Of a DNA stretch of 64,000 bases, positions 46,695 to 56,608 are shown one piece after another. This stretch comes from Jaenimonas drosophilae (Eukaryota > Euglenozoa > Kinetoplastea > Trypanosomatida > Trypanosomatidae). The notes under the pieces were generated by a model. The model saw only the letters and a list, made by a program, of their open reading frames with translations. It had not been told where the DNA came from and made no database searches. Position 1 is the stretch's first letter. Every line of letters begins with the position of its first letter. The stretch spans positions 1-64,000 of the forward strand of contig JASAON010001641.1 in assembly GCA_030849065.1 (NCBI GenBank), read 5' to 3'. A program made the position numbers and the translations under genes.

Positions 46695-49600
46695 CTACTG
46701 CACCCTCTTGGTCGTAGAAACGGTCCGCTTCTTGATCTTTGGCAGTGAGAGCTGTTGCTGTTGCTCTCCAGCCGCCCCGTTTCCTACGCTTCCACCGACT
46801 GGCCCATTCGTGTTACTACTCGTTACCCCAGTTCCGCCCACTCCATTCATCCCACCCACCAAGGTGTTGGTCGATGGGCTCGTGCCAACCCCGGAGAGCC
46901 GGCCAGAGGGAGCCGCCGTGGTACCAAGGGAGGAACGTTTTCCAGCTAGAGGATTGGATGTCGGGACGGAGGGCTGCGATTGCGGGGAGGATGGCGTCGC
47001 CAGCGCATCCATCGCACCCATACTCCGAGGCCGTGCGGGTGGCTTCTCCCCCTTGGGGGCGTTGGCTCGCAACCCTGCATCCTCACCCGTCTTGGGCGTG
47101 GGTTGGCTATTCGGCCGCCACTGTTCAATGTTGGGTCTACTGGAGCGCCGTTTAGCTAGCTTGTCCTCGGAGCTCGTGACGGAGGCAACCACCGCCGGGC
47201 TGAGGTTGGCCACAGTTCCGGGCACAACGGTACCGTCCACACCTCCGGTGGCCGCCTCCACCTCATCCACGAAGCGCAGGCGTGAGGCGGAGTGTACCAT
47301 CTCGCTGACGGTGCTGCTCAGGACGGACACGCTGTTGTTGCCGAACTCTTCCGCGCCGAGACGCATTCGTGTCTCGGTGAGGAGAGCCTCGCGGTACCTC
47401 GTCACTGTCTGTTGTGGAAGGCGGTCAAGATGCTTAAAAAAGATGAAGTCTCGCACACAACGCAGGGAGGATGACAAATCATCCGACTTGGTACACAACT
47501 TCTCAATTGTGTCCAGAAGGAAGAGGACGGATGCGTGGAAGACGGTTTGACGTCGCGATCCGCCGAGGGCCTCGTAGGCCCGCAGCACCGCTCCAAAGGT
47601 ATCCCGCTCTGCCGTCAGCTTCCGAGCTGCGGTAGTGGAGAGGCTCTTGGGAAGATTCGAGTGTGCCTGATGCGCGGCGGCGTGGTTTGCGGCAAAAATG
47701 GAATTATTGCCGGTGTTGGAAGAAACCCCACCAACATCCTCCTGACTCTGAACGTCAGCTAGCTTACCCACAACCATGCGAAGGAAGCGCATGTTGCTGC
47801 ACAGTACATCGAGGCCGATTACCTTGTTGTTGGTAATGGCAAGAGTGCAGCAGTCTTCTATAAATGCGAGTACACGTGATTTGTGGCTGAAGATGGCCTT
47901 TAACAGACCTTCACGGTTCTCGGAGTTTGCTAGGAGAAGCAGGTACTCCAGAATTTTGATGAAAGGGGGTGAGATGCCCTGCGGCAATGTGCTGGCAGAG
48001 TTGCTCAATGGGCTGGCATTTGCACTATCAAACTGAATGATGGGGCCTCCTCGATGTGTGCTACTTGCGCTGGCGGGTGGTGGTGGAACCATGGCCAGCG
48101 AGCCGCGCATGCTCTGGACGAGGTACTTTGTAATGACAAAGTGGTGAAACTTGTTGCGTGTTTCGGTCACGGCGTTGTCTGAATTCCGCTCCGCCCCTGC
48201 CGAGCCTTCATCATCATGAAGCCCTAGTGCATGAAAGAGAAGGTAGGGGTTACGAATCCCCACTCCATCTCGCAGCATCTTCTTAACCCCAGAGCCCACC
48301 ACTAGTTGTCTGCACATAAATGAAATCAGGCCGTTGTACTTGAGGGGTTGGGATAGTACGGGGGTGCGAACAATCTCGTTCATGAGTTGCTCTTCCTGCC
48401 GCTCATTGATGCGGACAATGGTGGCATCCAACAGCCACGTCAGTTCCTGTTCAATGGCTGGGGAGTAGTAGTTGGGCGATGCAGGAGGGCTCACTCCTTT
48501 CCGAGGACTGCCAGACTTGGTATCCTGGAGGTTCATTTGAAACATGGATGCAATACCACTTGGCATCGCAAAGCGTTCGGCCACCAAGGAGAGGGCCTCG
48601 AGCAAGCCGCATTGGTAAATCTTCAGAATCACTGGGCCGACAAGATCACGCCCGAGCTCTGATAAACTGAGCGCAACCAAACTACGAAAAAAGTGGAGGT
48701 GAGACAGCACCTGCTGCTCCACTTCCGTCACACTTTCAGTGCTGCGGCTGGAAACAATGTAGCTTCCGTCATGAGAAGCCTGCCTCAACGGGGAGTTGGC
48801 GGGTGGGGCAATAAGAAGCGCATCCTTGGCCTGGACGAGCATGTCGTCACTGGAGAGGAGCATGCAGGTGAGGTCATTGCGAATCCGGTGGCTGCAAATC
48901 ACTAACTTCGTAATGAGATCTGCACTGGCTGTGCGAGGAAGCAGATCCTCCTGCATATGCGCTAACCGCATGTCTTTGGCAATGAGTGTTGCCATATCTT
49001 CAGGAATTTTCAGCTTTGTCAGACCAGTGGGAATGGTCCACGCGGCTGGAACTGCGGCGCAACCGAGTCCCTTGGCCACCATCGGGTACACCTCCTCGGA
49101 GAGAAAGTGCTCCAGCAAATCACCATTCGCCAAGTTGAGCAGCGCATTCGTCACCTCCCTACTCTCGTAGAGCTGAGGCCGCTTGGAGTGGCCATGCTCC
49201 ATCACAGACAAGGAGAGCGCATGCTGTTCAATGAATCCGAGTGGGGGGTCGTACTGATCATGGATGAAGTAGGAGTAGGGCAGTCGATTCTCCTTTACAT
49301 CTGGCCCGCATCGCTCCAGTAAATCAAATCGGAACGATGGGTAGGCCTTTTCCTGGAGAGAAACGAGAGCACTCCAGCTGGCAGTGTAGCCTTCTTCTGA
49401 CGCGTACATGAGGCACAGTGAAAGCTGCTGCTCAATACTATTCCACACAATGCAGCAATTTTCCCCAACAAAGGGGGTGTCAGTGCTGATGTTGTCCTCC
49501 AGCAGTACATTGGGGCCTTCGGGATTGGTAGCGCCGGCAGCAGGGTTTGTGGTGCTACTCTTGGCGGCGTTGGAGCTCGTCGTGGATGCTCCCGCACCAC

Positions 49601-49793
49601 GTGGCTGCAGGACACGGATCGTGAGGTCATTGAACTCCACCACACCATCACCCAATTCATCCCATTGATTCTCTGCTCCTAATGTCTGGGTGAGAACCTT
49701 CACCTCCAAGCTCAGCAAGCTCTTTGCTCGCGTAGCTTGGTCCATGCGAGGCGGCGGCTTCGTCAAGTTAGTGGCGCGCTTCGCATCCGCCAT
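46695..49793 (-). CDS. PPP4R3: PP4R3/SMEK/Psy2-like protein phosphatase 4 regulatory subunit
   Basis: 1032 residues. The regulatory subunit directs protein phosphatase 4 to substrates such as DNA-damage and centrosome factors. Residues ~25-190 look like the EVH1/PH-like domain (CIVWNSIEQQLSLCLMYASE). The middle is an armadillo-like helical region (LKIPEDMATLIAKDMRLAHM, LKYNGLISFMCRQLV). The C-proximal block LEYLLLLANSENREGLLKAI and LDVLCSNMRFLRMVVG matches SMEK's LELLTFCVEHH ... CALRFMRRIIG. The final ~200 residues are Ser/Gly/Pro-rich. The frame runs 89 codons further upstream only via a TTG and a pyrimidine tract, so ATG 49793 is taken; an acceptor AG lies at 49822-49823. Confidence 0.82.
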   Translation of the reverse strand: MADAKRATNLTKPPPRMDQATRAKSLLSLEVKVLTQTLGAENQWDELGDGVVEFNDLTIRVLQPRGAGASTTSSNAAKSSTTNPAAGATNPEGPNVLLEDNISTDTPFVGENCCIVWNSIEQQLSLCLMYASEEGYTASWSALVSLQEKAYPSFRFDLLERCGPDVKENRLPYSYFIHDQYDPPLGFIEQHALSLSVMEHGHSKRPQLYESREVTNALLNLANGDLLEHFLSEEVYPMVAKGLGCAAVPAAWTIPTGLTKLKIPEDMATLIAKDMRLAHMQEDLLPRTASADLITKLVICSHRIRNDLTCMLLSSDDMLVQAKDALLIAPPANSPLRQASHDGSYIVSSRSTESVTEVEQQVLSHLHFFRSLVALSLSELGRDLVGPVILKIYQCGLLEALSLVAERFAMPSGIASMFQMNLQDTKSGSPRKGVSPPASPNYYSPAIEQELTWLLDATIVRINERQEEQLMNEIVRTPVLSQPLKYNGLISFMCRQLVVGSGVKKMLRDGVGIRNPYLLFHALGLHDDEGSAGAERNSDNAVTETRNKFHHFVITKYLVQSMRGSLAMVPPPPASASSTHRGGPIIQFDSANASPLSNSASTLPQGISPPFIKILEYLLLLANSENREGLLKAIFSHKSRVLAFIEDCCTLAITNNKVIGLDVLCSNMRFLRMVVGKLADVQSQEDVGGVSSNTGNNSIFAANHAAAHQAHSNLPKSLSTTAARKLTAERDTFGAVLRAYEALGGSRRQTVFHASVLFLLDTIEKLCTKSDDLSSSLRCVRDFIFFKHLDRLPQQTVTRYREALLTETRMRLGAEEFGNNSVSVLSSTVSEMVHSASRLRFVDEVEAATGGVDGTVVPGTVANLSPAVVASVTSSEDKLAKRRSSRPNIEQWRPNSQPTPKTGEDAGLRANAPKGEKPPARPRSMGAMDALATPSSPQSQPSVPTSNPLAGKRSSLGTTAAPSGRLSGVGTSPSTNTLVGGMNGVGGTGVTSSNTNGPVGGSVGNGAAGEQQQQLSLPKIKKRTVSTTKRVQ

Positions 49794-50965
49794 CGCGAGC
49801 AAAGAAAAAAAAGATACCGCTCTCCGAAAATAGAGGACGGCGAGGGGTGTCGATGAGGGGGGGAGGGAAAAAACAAGAAGTTTATGTGTATTCACGTGCG
49901 CTCGTTGATTGATTACTAGTGCTGTGAACCACACTTGACAGCCGAAATTCAGATCCCAACAAACAATGGGCGGTGTTCGTTGTTGAGGGGGGCGCGCGGA
50001 GAGAGGATATATCTGCACACGCACAATCCAGCAATGTCGGTCCGTGTTGTTGTAGAGCAAGCTGCCTTAACAAAACGTGTTGGGTTCAGTGATCACTGTG
50101 GACGAGTGGGGAATCAATCAAAACAAAATAGGTTGGTCTGTCTTGAAAAACTTGTTGGCTATACGTGCACTACCCACAAAACCGACGAAGGTACCTAACC
50201 GACAAATAAGTAGTGCTTGTTTTGCCGATGGTTGTTGTGAACCCGCTCAGGGGACCTCAGTCAGTTGCACGATTGCTACCAAAGTCCTCCTGAGATGGCA
50301 CCTAACAAGTAACTATCCAAAGAGAAGCCGACGAAAGAGAAAAGGTATGAACATTAGTAAGAAAGTGCGCCAACGTCCACAGGTGCTGCAGTTCCATCAT
50401 CCAATTAATAGCTACAACATACGTGAATTATACGAATGGAAATGGCTCAATGGGAGATCCATATAAAAGGCATAGGAACTGGCGACAGTGAGGTGGCGTG
50501 AACACGCCAATGAGCTATACCCTTTGTCTAGCTGTTGTAGAAGGAAGAATGGAAGACGTTTACTGGTCACAAAACACAAAAGCTACAATTTATGAGCAAA
50601 TGGCAAAAATAAAAGAGTAAACCGCGCAGCACAATGGCACGTACGGCCTACGTGCGCGGTTTTTGAGCTCTTTTCCTTTTCTTCATGCACGGAAAAATTG
50701 GCGATCCATAAAAATTGACAATGATCTTTGCAGCCATTCATTCACAAAAAGAAGGATGCTGCATCAGCAGTGACGAAAGCACAGGTGGAAACGCAACAGC
50801 AAGCAAAAAAATCGAACAAAATAAAAAGAAAAAGCTACACTGGGACCACTGGGATTTCCTTTGTGGTACATACACAAGCGAATGGCACATGTCCAATGAA
50901 CACCATTTGACCGAGTACTGTATGTGAGAATGGCAGAATATCCTGTTCCACACAGGAGCAGGATG
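49794..50965. other. Long intergenic with structured hairpin
   Basis: 1172 bp. The acceptor region of PP4R3 (about 49805-49875) and the three-tier inverted repeat at 50611-50674 are here. The plus-strand frame at 50077-50466 starts with TTG and has no features. No protein gene supported. Confidence 0.5.
50611..50674. repeat. Three-tier imperfect inverted repeat (hairpin)
   Basis: Perfect nested arms: AAAAGAG (50611-50617) with CTCTTTT (50668-50674), AAACCGC (50619-50625) with GCGGTTT (50656-50662), and GCACGTA (50637-50643) with TACGTGC (50649-50655). The loop is CGGCC, with an 11-nt bulge on one side. This gives 21 paired bases in 64 nt, in the presumed 3' UTR or spacer after the gene at 50966-51691. 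It could be an RNA structure in either strand's transcript. Confidence 0.75.
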
Positions 50966-51691
50966 TTACTTCCGCCCACGTCCGTACTGTTCTTCCAGCT
51001 CATCAAGTTGGTACATCCACTCGTCGTATTTTTTATCCTTTCTGCGAGATGGCTTCTGGGTGTGATGTGGCTGCGCTTCGCGGTTATGAGAAACCCCAAG
51101 CGTTTGCTTCGACTTGCGCGGTGGTGGTGAGCCTGGCTGGAGGGTAGGGAGCACGTGCGTAGCGTTGGCCGAGGCATTCATAGATGTTTTTCTCAGTGAT
51201 GTGGATGTTTTTAGTGGCTCCATGGAAGCCTTTGACGCTCCCACCATCCGAGAGTAGGATACTGCTTCCTCGGACGGAAAACCCCCACTGGGTGAGCCTC
51301 CTGGTTGCGCCAATGACGGATAAAGGTTCTTCCCATACTCATCATCGTGATGAGGGTCTTTTCCTAGAGTATCCAATGTCATGGAGCATGGCGGCAAGGC
51401 TTCTGTTGGAGACGAGCGGAGGATGCCAGTGAGGGCTCCGTAGGGTTGTTCCGGTGGCGGCATGGGTTCTTCGTGAATTGAAGCTGGATGCGTTGTACTA
51501 GAATTGTCGAGGGACAGGATCGATTGACGAAAAACATCATAGTTCGCAAGATACTTTCTGAAAGAATGTGTTGATTTCACTTCTTCCTCAGATGTCTTCA
51601 AACTGGCATCATCGGAGCGATGCGGTGCGCGATAAGCCTGCCGTGGCTTCGTCGGATAGCCAGCGAAGAAGTTGGATATACAGTCAAGCAT
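50966..51691 (-). CDS. Novel family protein A (paralogue of 56609-57514)
   Basis: 241 residues, no known domain. Three short motifs survive in otherwise disordered sequence and recur in the gene at 56609-57514: an N-terminal Cys-containing start (MLDCISNFFAGY), block A at about 40-62 (STHSFRKYLANYD then FRQSILSLD), block B at about 116-126 (DDEYG then P-x-L), and block C at about 220-237 (KKYDEWMYQLDELEEQYG). Protein A starts MLDC, so it lacks the Gly2 of its paralogue. Conserved short motifs in a disordered chain suggest an adaptor or scaffold (inference). See the finding on this pair. Confidence 0.8.
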   Translation of the reverse strand: MLDCISNFFAGYPTKPRQAYRAPHRSDDASLKTSEEEVKSTHSFRKYLANYDVFRQSILSLDNSSTTHPASIHEEPMPPPEQPYGALTGILRSSPTEALPPCSMTLDTLGKDPHHDDEYGKNLYPSLAQPGGSPSGGFPSEEAVSYSRMVGASKASMEPLKTSTSLRKTSMNASANATHVLPTLQPGSPPPRKSKQTLGVSHNREAQPHHTQKPSRRKDKKYDEWMYQLDELEEQYGRGRK

Positions 51692-51982
51692 TCTCGCGAA
51701 TGCTCTGCACGGTTGCTTTGCACGCGTCCTAGTATATAGGGTAACAGGCAGGCAATGAAATCAACGTGTGTATGTTGTCGAGCCTGCAGTCTTGATGTAC
51801 AAGAAATGAGCATCAATCGAAAAAGAACAAAGTCAACGGTGTTTCAGAGAGAATTCGTCCGTGGTGACGTTGTCCACCGCGAAATTCTCACGGCTGGATA
51901 CTAAAAGAAGTAAGGTCCTTTTTTGTGTTTGTGCATGTGACACCGCAGCGGGAGCCTTCACCATCCAGCCTCTCACTTGCTG

Positions 51983-53998
51983 CTACTGTGTGCGGGCCAA
52001 GAGAGGCTCGAATGCGCCAATATGCCGAGATGCCACCGCTGCCACATATGGATTCCCCAGGGAGTCAATCGTCAAGATCACGACCACGTTGCAGGCCTCC
52101 TTGAGTAACGACTCTAATTGGCATGCACAGTCGCTACTGTGGCAACTACACTCATCCACGATGCCAATCACAGGGCAAAACATGAGTTCGTTCGTTACCA
52201 CCAACGCCAGTTCTTCGAGGCTGCGAATGAATCGGTTGGCCTCGGTGAGCGCGACATCTCCTTCACCGGCGTGTTTCTGCAGCGCCTTTCGCCACGAACG
52301 TGGAGCAAGATGGTGGAGCGGAATGGACAGCGGAGAGCCATCTGGACGGCAGCGTAGGTCCGCAGCCAGACGAATCGTGCCGCCAAGCACCGCCACCTGC
52401 TCACCCGCTTCAAACGACTTCCCAGAGAAGGGGCGGCGGTTGAGGTTTTGTAGTCGCTGATGTAGGTCACTCACTGCGCACTCACTCATGTTCTGCTCTT
52501 CACTGCAGAGGTGGCGTAGCGGCAGCCACCCCTCTGCATCCTGAGTAGAGAGGAGGCGGTCCAAAATGGAGGGGCGAGAGCAGTTGACGTCCCTTGGACG
52601 ACGTGGAGCACCCCGTAGAGGAGGCTCTTCCTTCGTATCCAGACGCTTCCACAGTACTTCTGTGGTGTTGTTTCGGGTACGCTTCGACGCTCGGGGATTG
52701 CGGCGACGATTTGGTTGTACTCGAGACCGCGTGCTTCCACTTCCCTCGCCATTGGCGGGGCTAGCAGGGTCGCCATCACCATCTTCCTCATCATTCGCGT
52801 TATGAATGATGTTATACAGCAGTACATGCTCATGGACCTCAAAGCGGGAGTGCTTAATGATAGCCGTCACCGGTACCGATGGGTCCCAAACCTGCCACGA
52901 GAGAAAGGGCACATTGAGGGGCCAATCCACCGCTGTGCTGTCGTAGATGGTTGTTTGCCGCGATTTCGTCCCCACAGCTCCCTTGTCGATGGGCTCGACC
53001 TTGGACAGGGGCTCCACGTATGACTCATCCACACGACACCTCTTCCTTGCCTCGTCAATAGCCTCCTGGGAGCCCAACGTATCGAGTAGGAGAACCTGGG
53101 GAGAAGGAACTGGGGGACTCAGGACCGTCGCCATCCGAGCTCCACTGAGCCTCGGAGAGGTACAGAAGCAACACCGCGGCAACGTCGGTGCACCTGGGTG
53201 CTCCTCGCCATTCCACATGCCGCACTGCGTGCACTCCCACATAACGTGATAGTCCGTTGCTGTGCCACTCCCACTGTTATCCCCAGTACTGGTAGAATTG
53301 CTCGTCACCGTGGGATGAAGCGATGGAACTGGCACCACTCCGCCAAGTCGTGGGCGGAGTACAAAATCACCTTTCACGTTGGCCCACGCAGAGGACGAGA
53401 GGCTGTGGGCCTTCCCATAGGCCATGAGCAGCTCTTCTCCCTTCAGTATTTGACGTCGTGATACCAGGGCTGTGTAGGCCTCACCCCGTGCACTAAAACG
53501 GCTTTCTGCGCCAAGGTTAGCCTGGAGGCCATCCACGCCACGTGGGTCGTTGGCAAATCGACCGTAGTTGCCCGCAAATTCGGCATCGAGGGCGTAATCG
53601 TCATTGATGGAGCCAAAGCCCATGGTGTAGGTACGGGAGTTGCTCGAAGTACTAAATATTTCGAGAAAGCCGCTGTAGGGAACTACCACCACATTGGACG
53701 GAATAGTGCGTTTGGCGTAGAGTCCAGCCTGGCCATAGGCGGGATGTCGGCAATCCGTCACTATGCGAACCTCCAGCGCCTCCTCTGGGAAGTAGGTCGC
53801 TGCCTGATACTGCGGAAGGATATCGGTGTCAACCAAACGACTCGAGAAGGCGAAGATACGCATGTAGAGTAGCATGCGAGATTCACGACTAATGCTTGCA
53901 TCAAAGGCTAGGAAGTGTCTAGCGTATTGTCCTGGTCGAAACTTCAAGGAACGGCGTGAAGGAGTGCATCGTCGGAGGGCCTCAACTGCATCGGACAT
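51983..53998 (-). CDS. SET-domain protein with a possible second SET-like half
   Basis: 671 residues. The first SET domain (about 75-210) shows GQAGLYAKRTIPSNVVVVPY, GNYGRFANDPRG (in the RFxNHxC position) and YTALVSRRQILKGEELLMAYG (GEEL-x-x-Y motif), pointing to lysine methyltransferase ancestry. The usual NHxC is changed to NDPR. A RanBP2-like zinc finger follows (WECTQCGMWN ... CCFCTSP). The C-terminal ~150 residues again read like SET-N (FEAGEQVAVLGGTI) and SET-C (NPYVAAVASRHIGAFEPLLA), with a Cys-rich CSCHSSDCAC between. The middle is basic (NRRRNPRASKRTR). ATG 53998 is used; 8 codons of extension start at GTG. Confidence 0.82.
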   Translation of the reverse strand: MSDAVEALRRCTPSRRSLKFRPGQYARHFLAFDASISRESRMLLYMRIFAFSSRLVDTDILPQYQAATYFPEEALEVRIVTDCRHPAYGQAGLYAKRTIPSNVVVVPYSGFLEIFSTSSNSRTYTMGFGSINDDYALDAEFAGNYGRFANDPRGVDGLQANLGAESRFSARGEAYTALVSRRQILKGEELLMAYGKAHSLSSSAWANVKGDFVLRPRLGGVVPVPSLHPTVTSNSTSTGDNSGSGTATDYHVMWECTQCGMWNGEEHPGAPTLPRCCFCTSPRLSGARMATVLSPPVPSPQVLLLDTLGSQEAIDEARKRCRVDESYVEPLSKVEPIDKGAVGTKSRQTTIYDSTAVDWPLNVPFLSWQVWDPSVPVTAIIKHSRFEVHEHVLLYNIIHNANDEEDGDGDPASPANGEGSGSTRSRVQPNRRRNPRASKRTRNNTTEVLWKRLDTKEEPPLRGAPRRPRDVNCSRPSILDRLLSTQDAEGWLPLRHLCSEEQNMSECAVSDLHQRLQNLNRRPFSGKSFEAGEQVAVLGGTIRLAADLRCRPDGSPLSIPLHHLAPRSWRKALQKHAGEGDVALTEANRFIRSLEELALVVTNELMFCPVIGIVDECSCHSSDCACQLESLLKEACNVVVILTIDSLGNPYVAAVASRHIGAFEPLLARTQ

Positions 53999-54308
53999 TC
54001 CTCTTCTTCCGGATTGGTGCACCTATTCGAGTGGAGAAATAACAAGGAGTGCAAACGTAACAACATCAAAGCAACTCAAAATCCTCATCTGAATTCCAAC
54101 TTAGCATCAGGGAAGAGGAAACTGATTCAATAAGCCCATTTCAAAACAAAAAAAAAGCAAACTAATAGGTTTTCGTGGCATTATGAGCCTTTTTCATGCG
54201 CGACGCCTTGGTCGGTTTCTTTACTCAACGTTATATATCATAGAAGCCATATAGATTTGATAGTAGGATAGGAGAAATGTGCTGACGAATTTTGCGCTGG
54301 TAGTTAGC
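53999..54308. other. Intergenic
   Basis: Leader of the SET gene with AG at 54023-54024 after ATTTCTCCACTCG. No gene seen. Confidence 0.5.
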
Positions 54309-56192
54309 TTACGCATCAAGAATTCTACACTGGTTTGTGGCAGCAAAATGGAGTAGCTTGTGCGGAATACGACGCTGTGATAGGGCGTTAAGTAAGGTTG
54401 AGACTGCGACAGTTCCTGCCTCTGGGTTCGGCGCAAGAATACAAGTTAGCATGCCATCATAACAAGTACGAAAGATGTATGGAGGCGACAGGATATTTTT
54501 CATAAGCTGCACATCTGTCGAGCGAGCAAATACGTAATAGCAGGGGGCGCCAAATGCCGCCCACTGTTGTCTTCCCGAGTGAAAGGAGGCGAACTGCACA
54601 ATACCGTGAAGAGGCACAACGCCGTTGTACCTATTGACGTTTCTCCCAGATTTCTGAAGTTCATGCTCTGCAAATGCAAACAAGCAGCCAGTTATGAAAG
54701 CGTCTCCTCCAGCATCGTGAGCTCGATTGAGTGATTCCATATCCACGGCACCAGCAAGCTTTGCATCTCGAACGATTTGTGGTGTAGTCAAGTCGGATTT
54801 CTCCCGCATCACTCGGAACGAATCAAATAAGGAGGCGGAGAAGTTTCCATGTTGAAACATGTGCGGGTGGGTCAGAAGCATGCGTGTGTCGTAGAATTTG
54901 GGGAAATGGCAGCGAATCACTTGGACGAAATCAGCATACGCCTCCGGAACGCTGCCGTGCAATGCGCGTACAAAAAACATCAAATCCAGAAAGCCGTTGT
55001 GCAAGATCATTGGTTTATCTGCTGCCGCTTCCACCAAGAGAGAGAGAAGCCTCGTTCCATCAAAATTGGTATTTGCTGTGAGCTCAAGACTGCCGTCGTT
55101 GGACGATCGCACCGCGCGCTTGTTTTCCAAACGTAGGCCCATCTGCTGTAGCAACTGTCTGCGTCGCTCACAAAAACTCGAGGGAATAAAGTTCAGTGCG
55201 GCACTTGTGTTGCCTCTTCCACGCATCACTACCAGATTCACCAAGTCGCCAAACAAAGCCGTGTCTTTGTTTGACTGTACCAACTTGATTGCCATCATGA
55301 GATAGGCAGCTTCATGGCTTGTGAGGGGAAGAAAAGGCTCAACAGACTCAGTGAAGAGAGGAGGTGCGGTCATCGAAAAAAATGGCAGAGCCCTCAAGTG
55401 CTCCACGGTAGACACCAACGGCGAGTGGTCATCGGCCATCCACTCAGAGACGGTGCCAAAACGAAGCCCGTTCCGAATCCACTGATTGAAGTCCATGTCT
55501 GCCTTACGAAGGAATTCGCCCATGGTGTCTGAAACAACTCCAAAAGACTGAAACCGCTCACTTGTGGGTGACGGAAACAAGAATGCGGAGAAGTTCTGAG
55601 CCGTGTATACTGGGGGAGTGACCGCCAGCTCTTTGTGCTGCTGCGTAGTGGCCTCAATCCTGGACCGCCAATACTCTAACAGCTTACAAGCAACGTCAAT
55701 TGACTCGCGGTGTCGTCCATGCTTAATGAGAGAAGCTGAGTATGCATCGGGAGTCAAATCAGTGCACTTCTCCGACTGGATACGATGCAACGCGTCATCA
55801 ACCAAAGCTACCTTCGATCTTTGATCAGCAACATCCAAGTCCTTCACGCATGACTGCAGGAGCTTCAGATGATCATAGTTCAGCTGGTGTTCGTACTGGC
55901 AGATTTGTGAAGCAAAAACCACGGATAGCGTCGTATTGTGCGACTGGACCTTGGTGAAGACACTTACACCAACTTGAATTGGAATATTCATGTTGATTTG
56001 GTCCCTCTTCTCCTCGTACTTGTATCTGGGAGTGCGCAGGAGGTCCTCTTCTGCACTTTCGAGTGAACTGTATTCTGGAATGTACTCGACAAGTCCGCTG
56101 AACTCAAAGTCAATCGCAAAGTAGTCACAGCCGTCAAGTGCCTTCTTCAAAGCTGCGATTCCCTCGCAAGAACTGTGCCGTTGGATTTCCAT
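54309..56192 (-). CDS. PARN: PARN-like poly(A)-specific ribonuclease
   Basis: 627 residues; DEDDh 3'-5' exonuclease that shortens poly(A) tails or trims small RNAs. All catalytic positions are visible: FAIDFEFSGL gives D28 and E30 (the same numbers as human PARN), HNGFLDLMFF gives D403, and HDAGGDAFITG gives H492 and D497. An insertion between the exonuclease halves (about residues 120-240) replaces PARN's R3H domain, which was not recognised. The C-terminal part could be an RNA-binding region (not identified). ATG 56192 with acceptor AG at 56216-56217 gives a 23-nt leader. Several PARN copies are known in kinetoplastids; which one this is cannot be told here. Confidence 0.9.
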   Translation of the reverse strand: MEIQRHSSCEGIAALKKALDGCDYFAIDFEFSGLVEYIPEYSSLESAEEDLLRTPRYKYEEKRDQINMNIPIQVGVSVFTKVQSHNTTLSVVFASQICQYEHQLNYDHLKLLQSCVKDLDVADQRSKVALVDDALHRIQSEKCTDLTPDAYSASLIKHGRHRESIDVACKLLEYWRSRIEATTQQHKELAVTPPVYTAQNFSAFLFPSPTSERFQSFGVVSDTMGEFLRKADMDFNQWIRNGLRFGTVSEWMADDHSPLVSTVEHLRALPFFSMTAPPLFTESVEPFLPLTSHEAAYLMMAIKLVQSNKDTALFGDLVNLVVMRGRGNTSAALNFIPSSFCERRRQLLQQMGLRLENKRAVRSSNDGSLELTANTNFDGTRLLSLLVEAAADKPMILHNGFLDLMFFVRALHGSVPEAYADFVQVIRCHFPKFYDTRMLLTHPHMFQHGNFSASLFDSFRVMREKSDLTTPQIVRDAKLAGAVDMESLNRAHDAGGDAFITGCLFAFAEHELQKSGRNVNRYNGVVPLHGIVQFASFHSGRQQWAAFGAPCYYVFARSTDVQLMKNILSPPYIFRTCYDGMLTCILAPNPEAGTVAVSTLLNALSQRRIPHKLLHFAATNQCRILDA

Positions 56193-56608
56193 TCTCCCTC
56201 AAGTTTGATATCTTTCTGGGAAACGTGTGTAGTACAAGTCAAATCGAAAGGAGAGAGATGAAGGCAACATGAGTCCACAGCAATCTGAATGTTGATACAC
56301 CGTACGCTTCTCTGAGACTTGGTGTTCCTAAACGTATAGGCAGCCCTTCATGTGATATTGTCCACCATACGTACGTACTGGGAAGCGTGAAGCAAAAAAC
56401 AAGATCGAGATTATATAAAAGCTCCTCATGCCTGCATTGTTTAGGAATGCTGAGATGACTGTTGGAGCAAGGGTGTCGTGATACATGAGAAAAAGCTGGC
56501 CTCTTTCCAATTGAATGAAACTCAGAAACAAGAATGGGCCAATGCTCAACCCCAAGAATGATAGAACCCTGAATCAGCAGGACAAGAAAAAGTAACTTTC
56601 ATGAGAGT
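56193..56608. other. Intergenic
   Basis: The PARN acceptor (ACACGTTTCCCAG, AG at 56216-56217) follows a tract near 56245-56265 (CATCTCTCTCCTTTC). No gene seen. Confidence 0.5.

Noticed and set aside
46708..47550. 280-codon plus-strand open frame
   Set aside because: Antisense shadow of the PP4R3 gene's Ser/Gly/Pro-rich tail; composition is low complexity and no domain is visible.
49794..50060. 89-codon N-terminal extension of PP4R3
   Set aside because: Begins with TTG, passes through pyrimidine tracts and the likely splice acceptor, and reads as translated spacer.
50077..50466. 129-codon plus-strand frame in the hairpin spacer
   Set aside because: TTG start, opposite to all genes in the window, no domain or acceptor on that strand.
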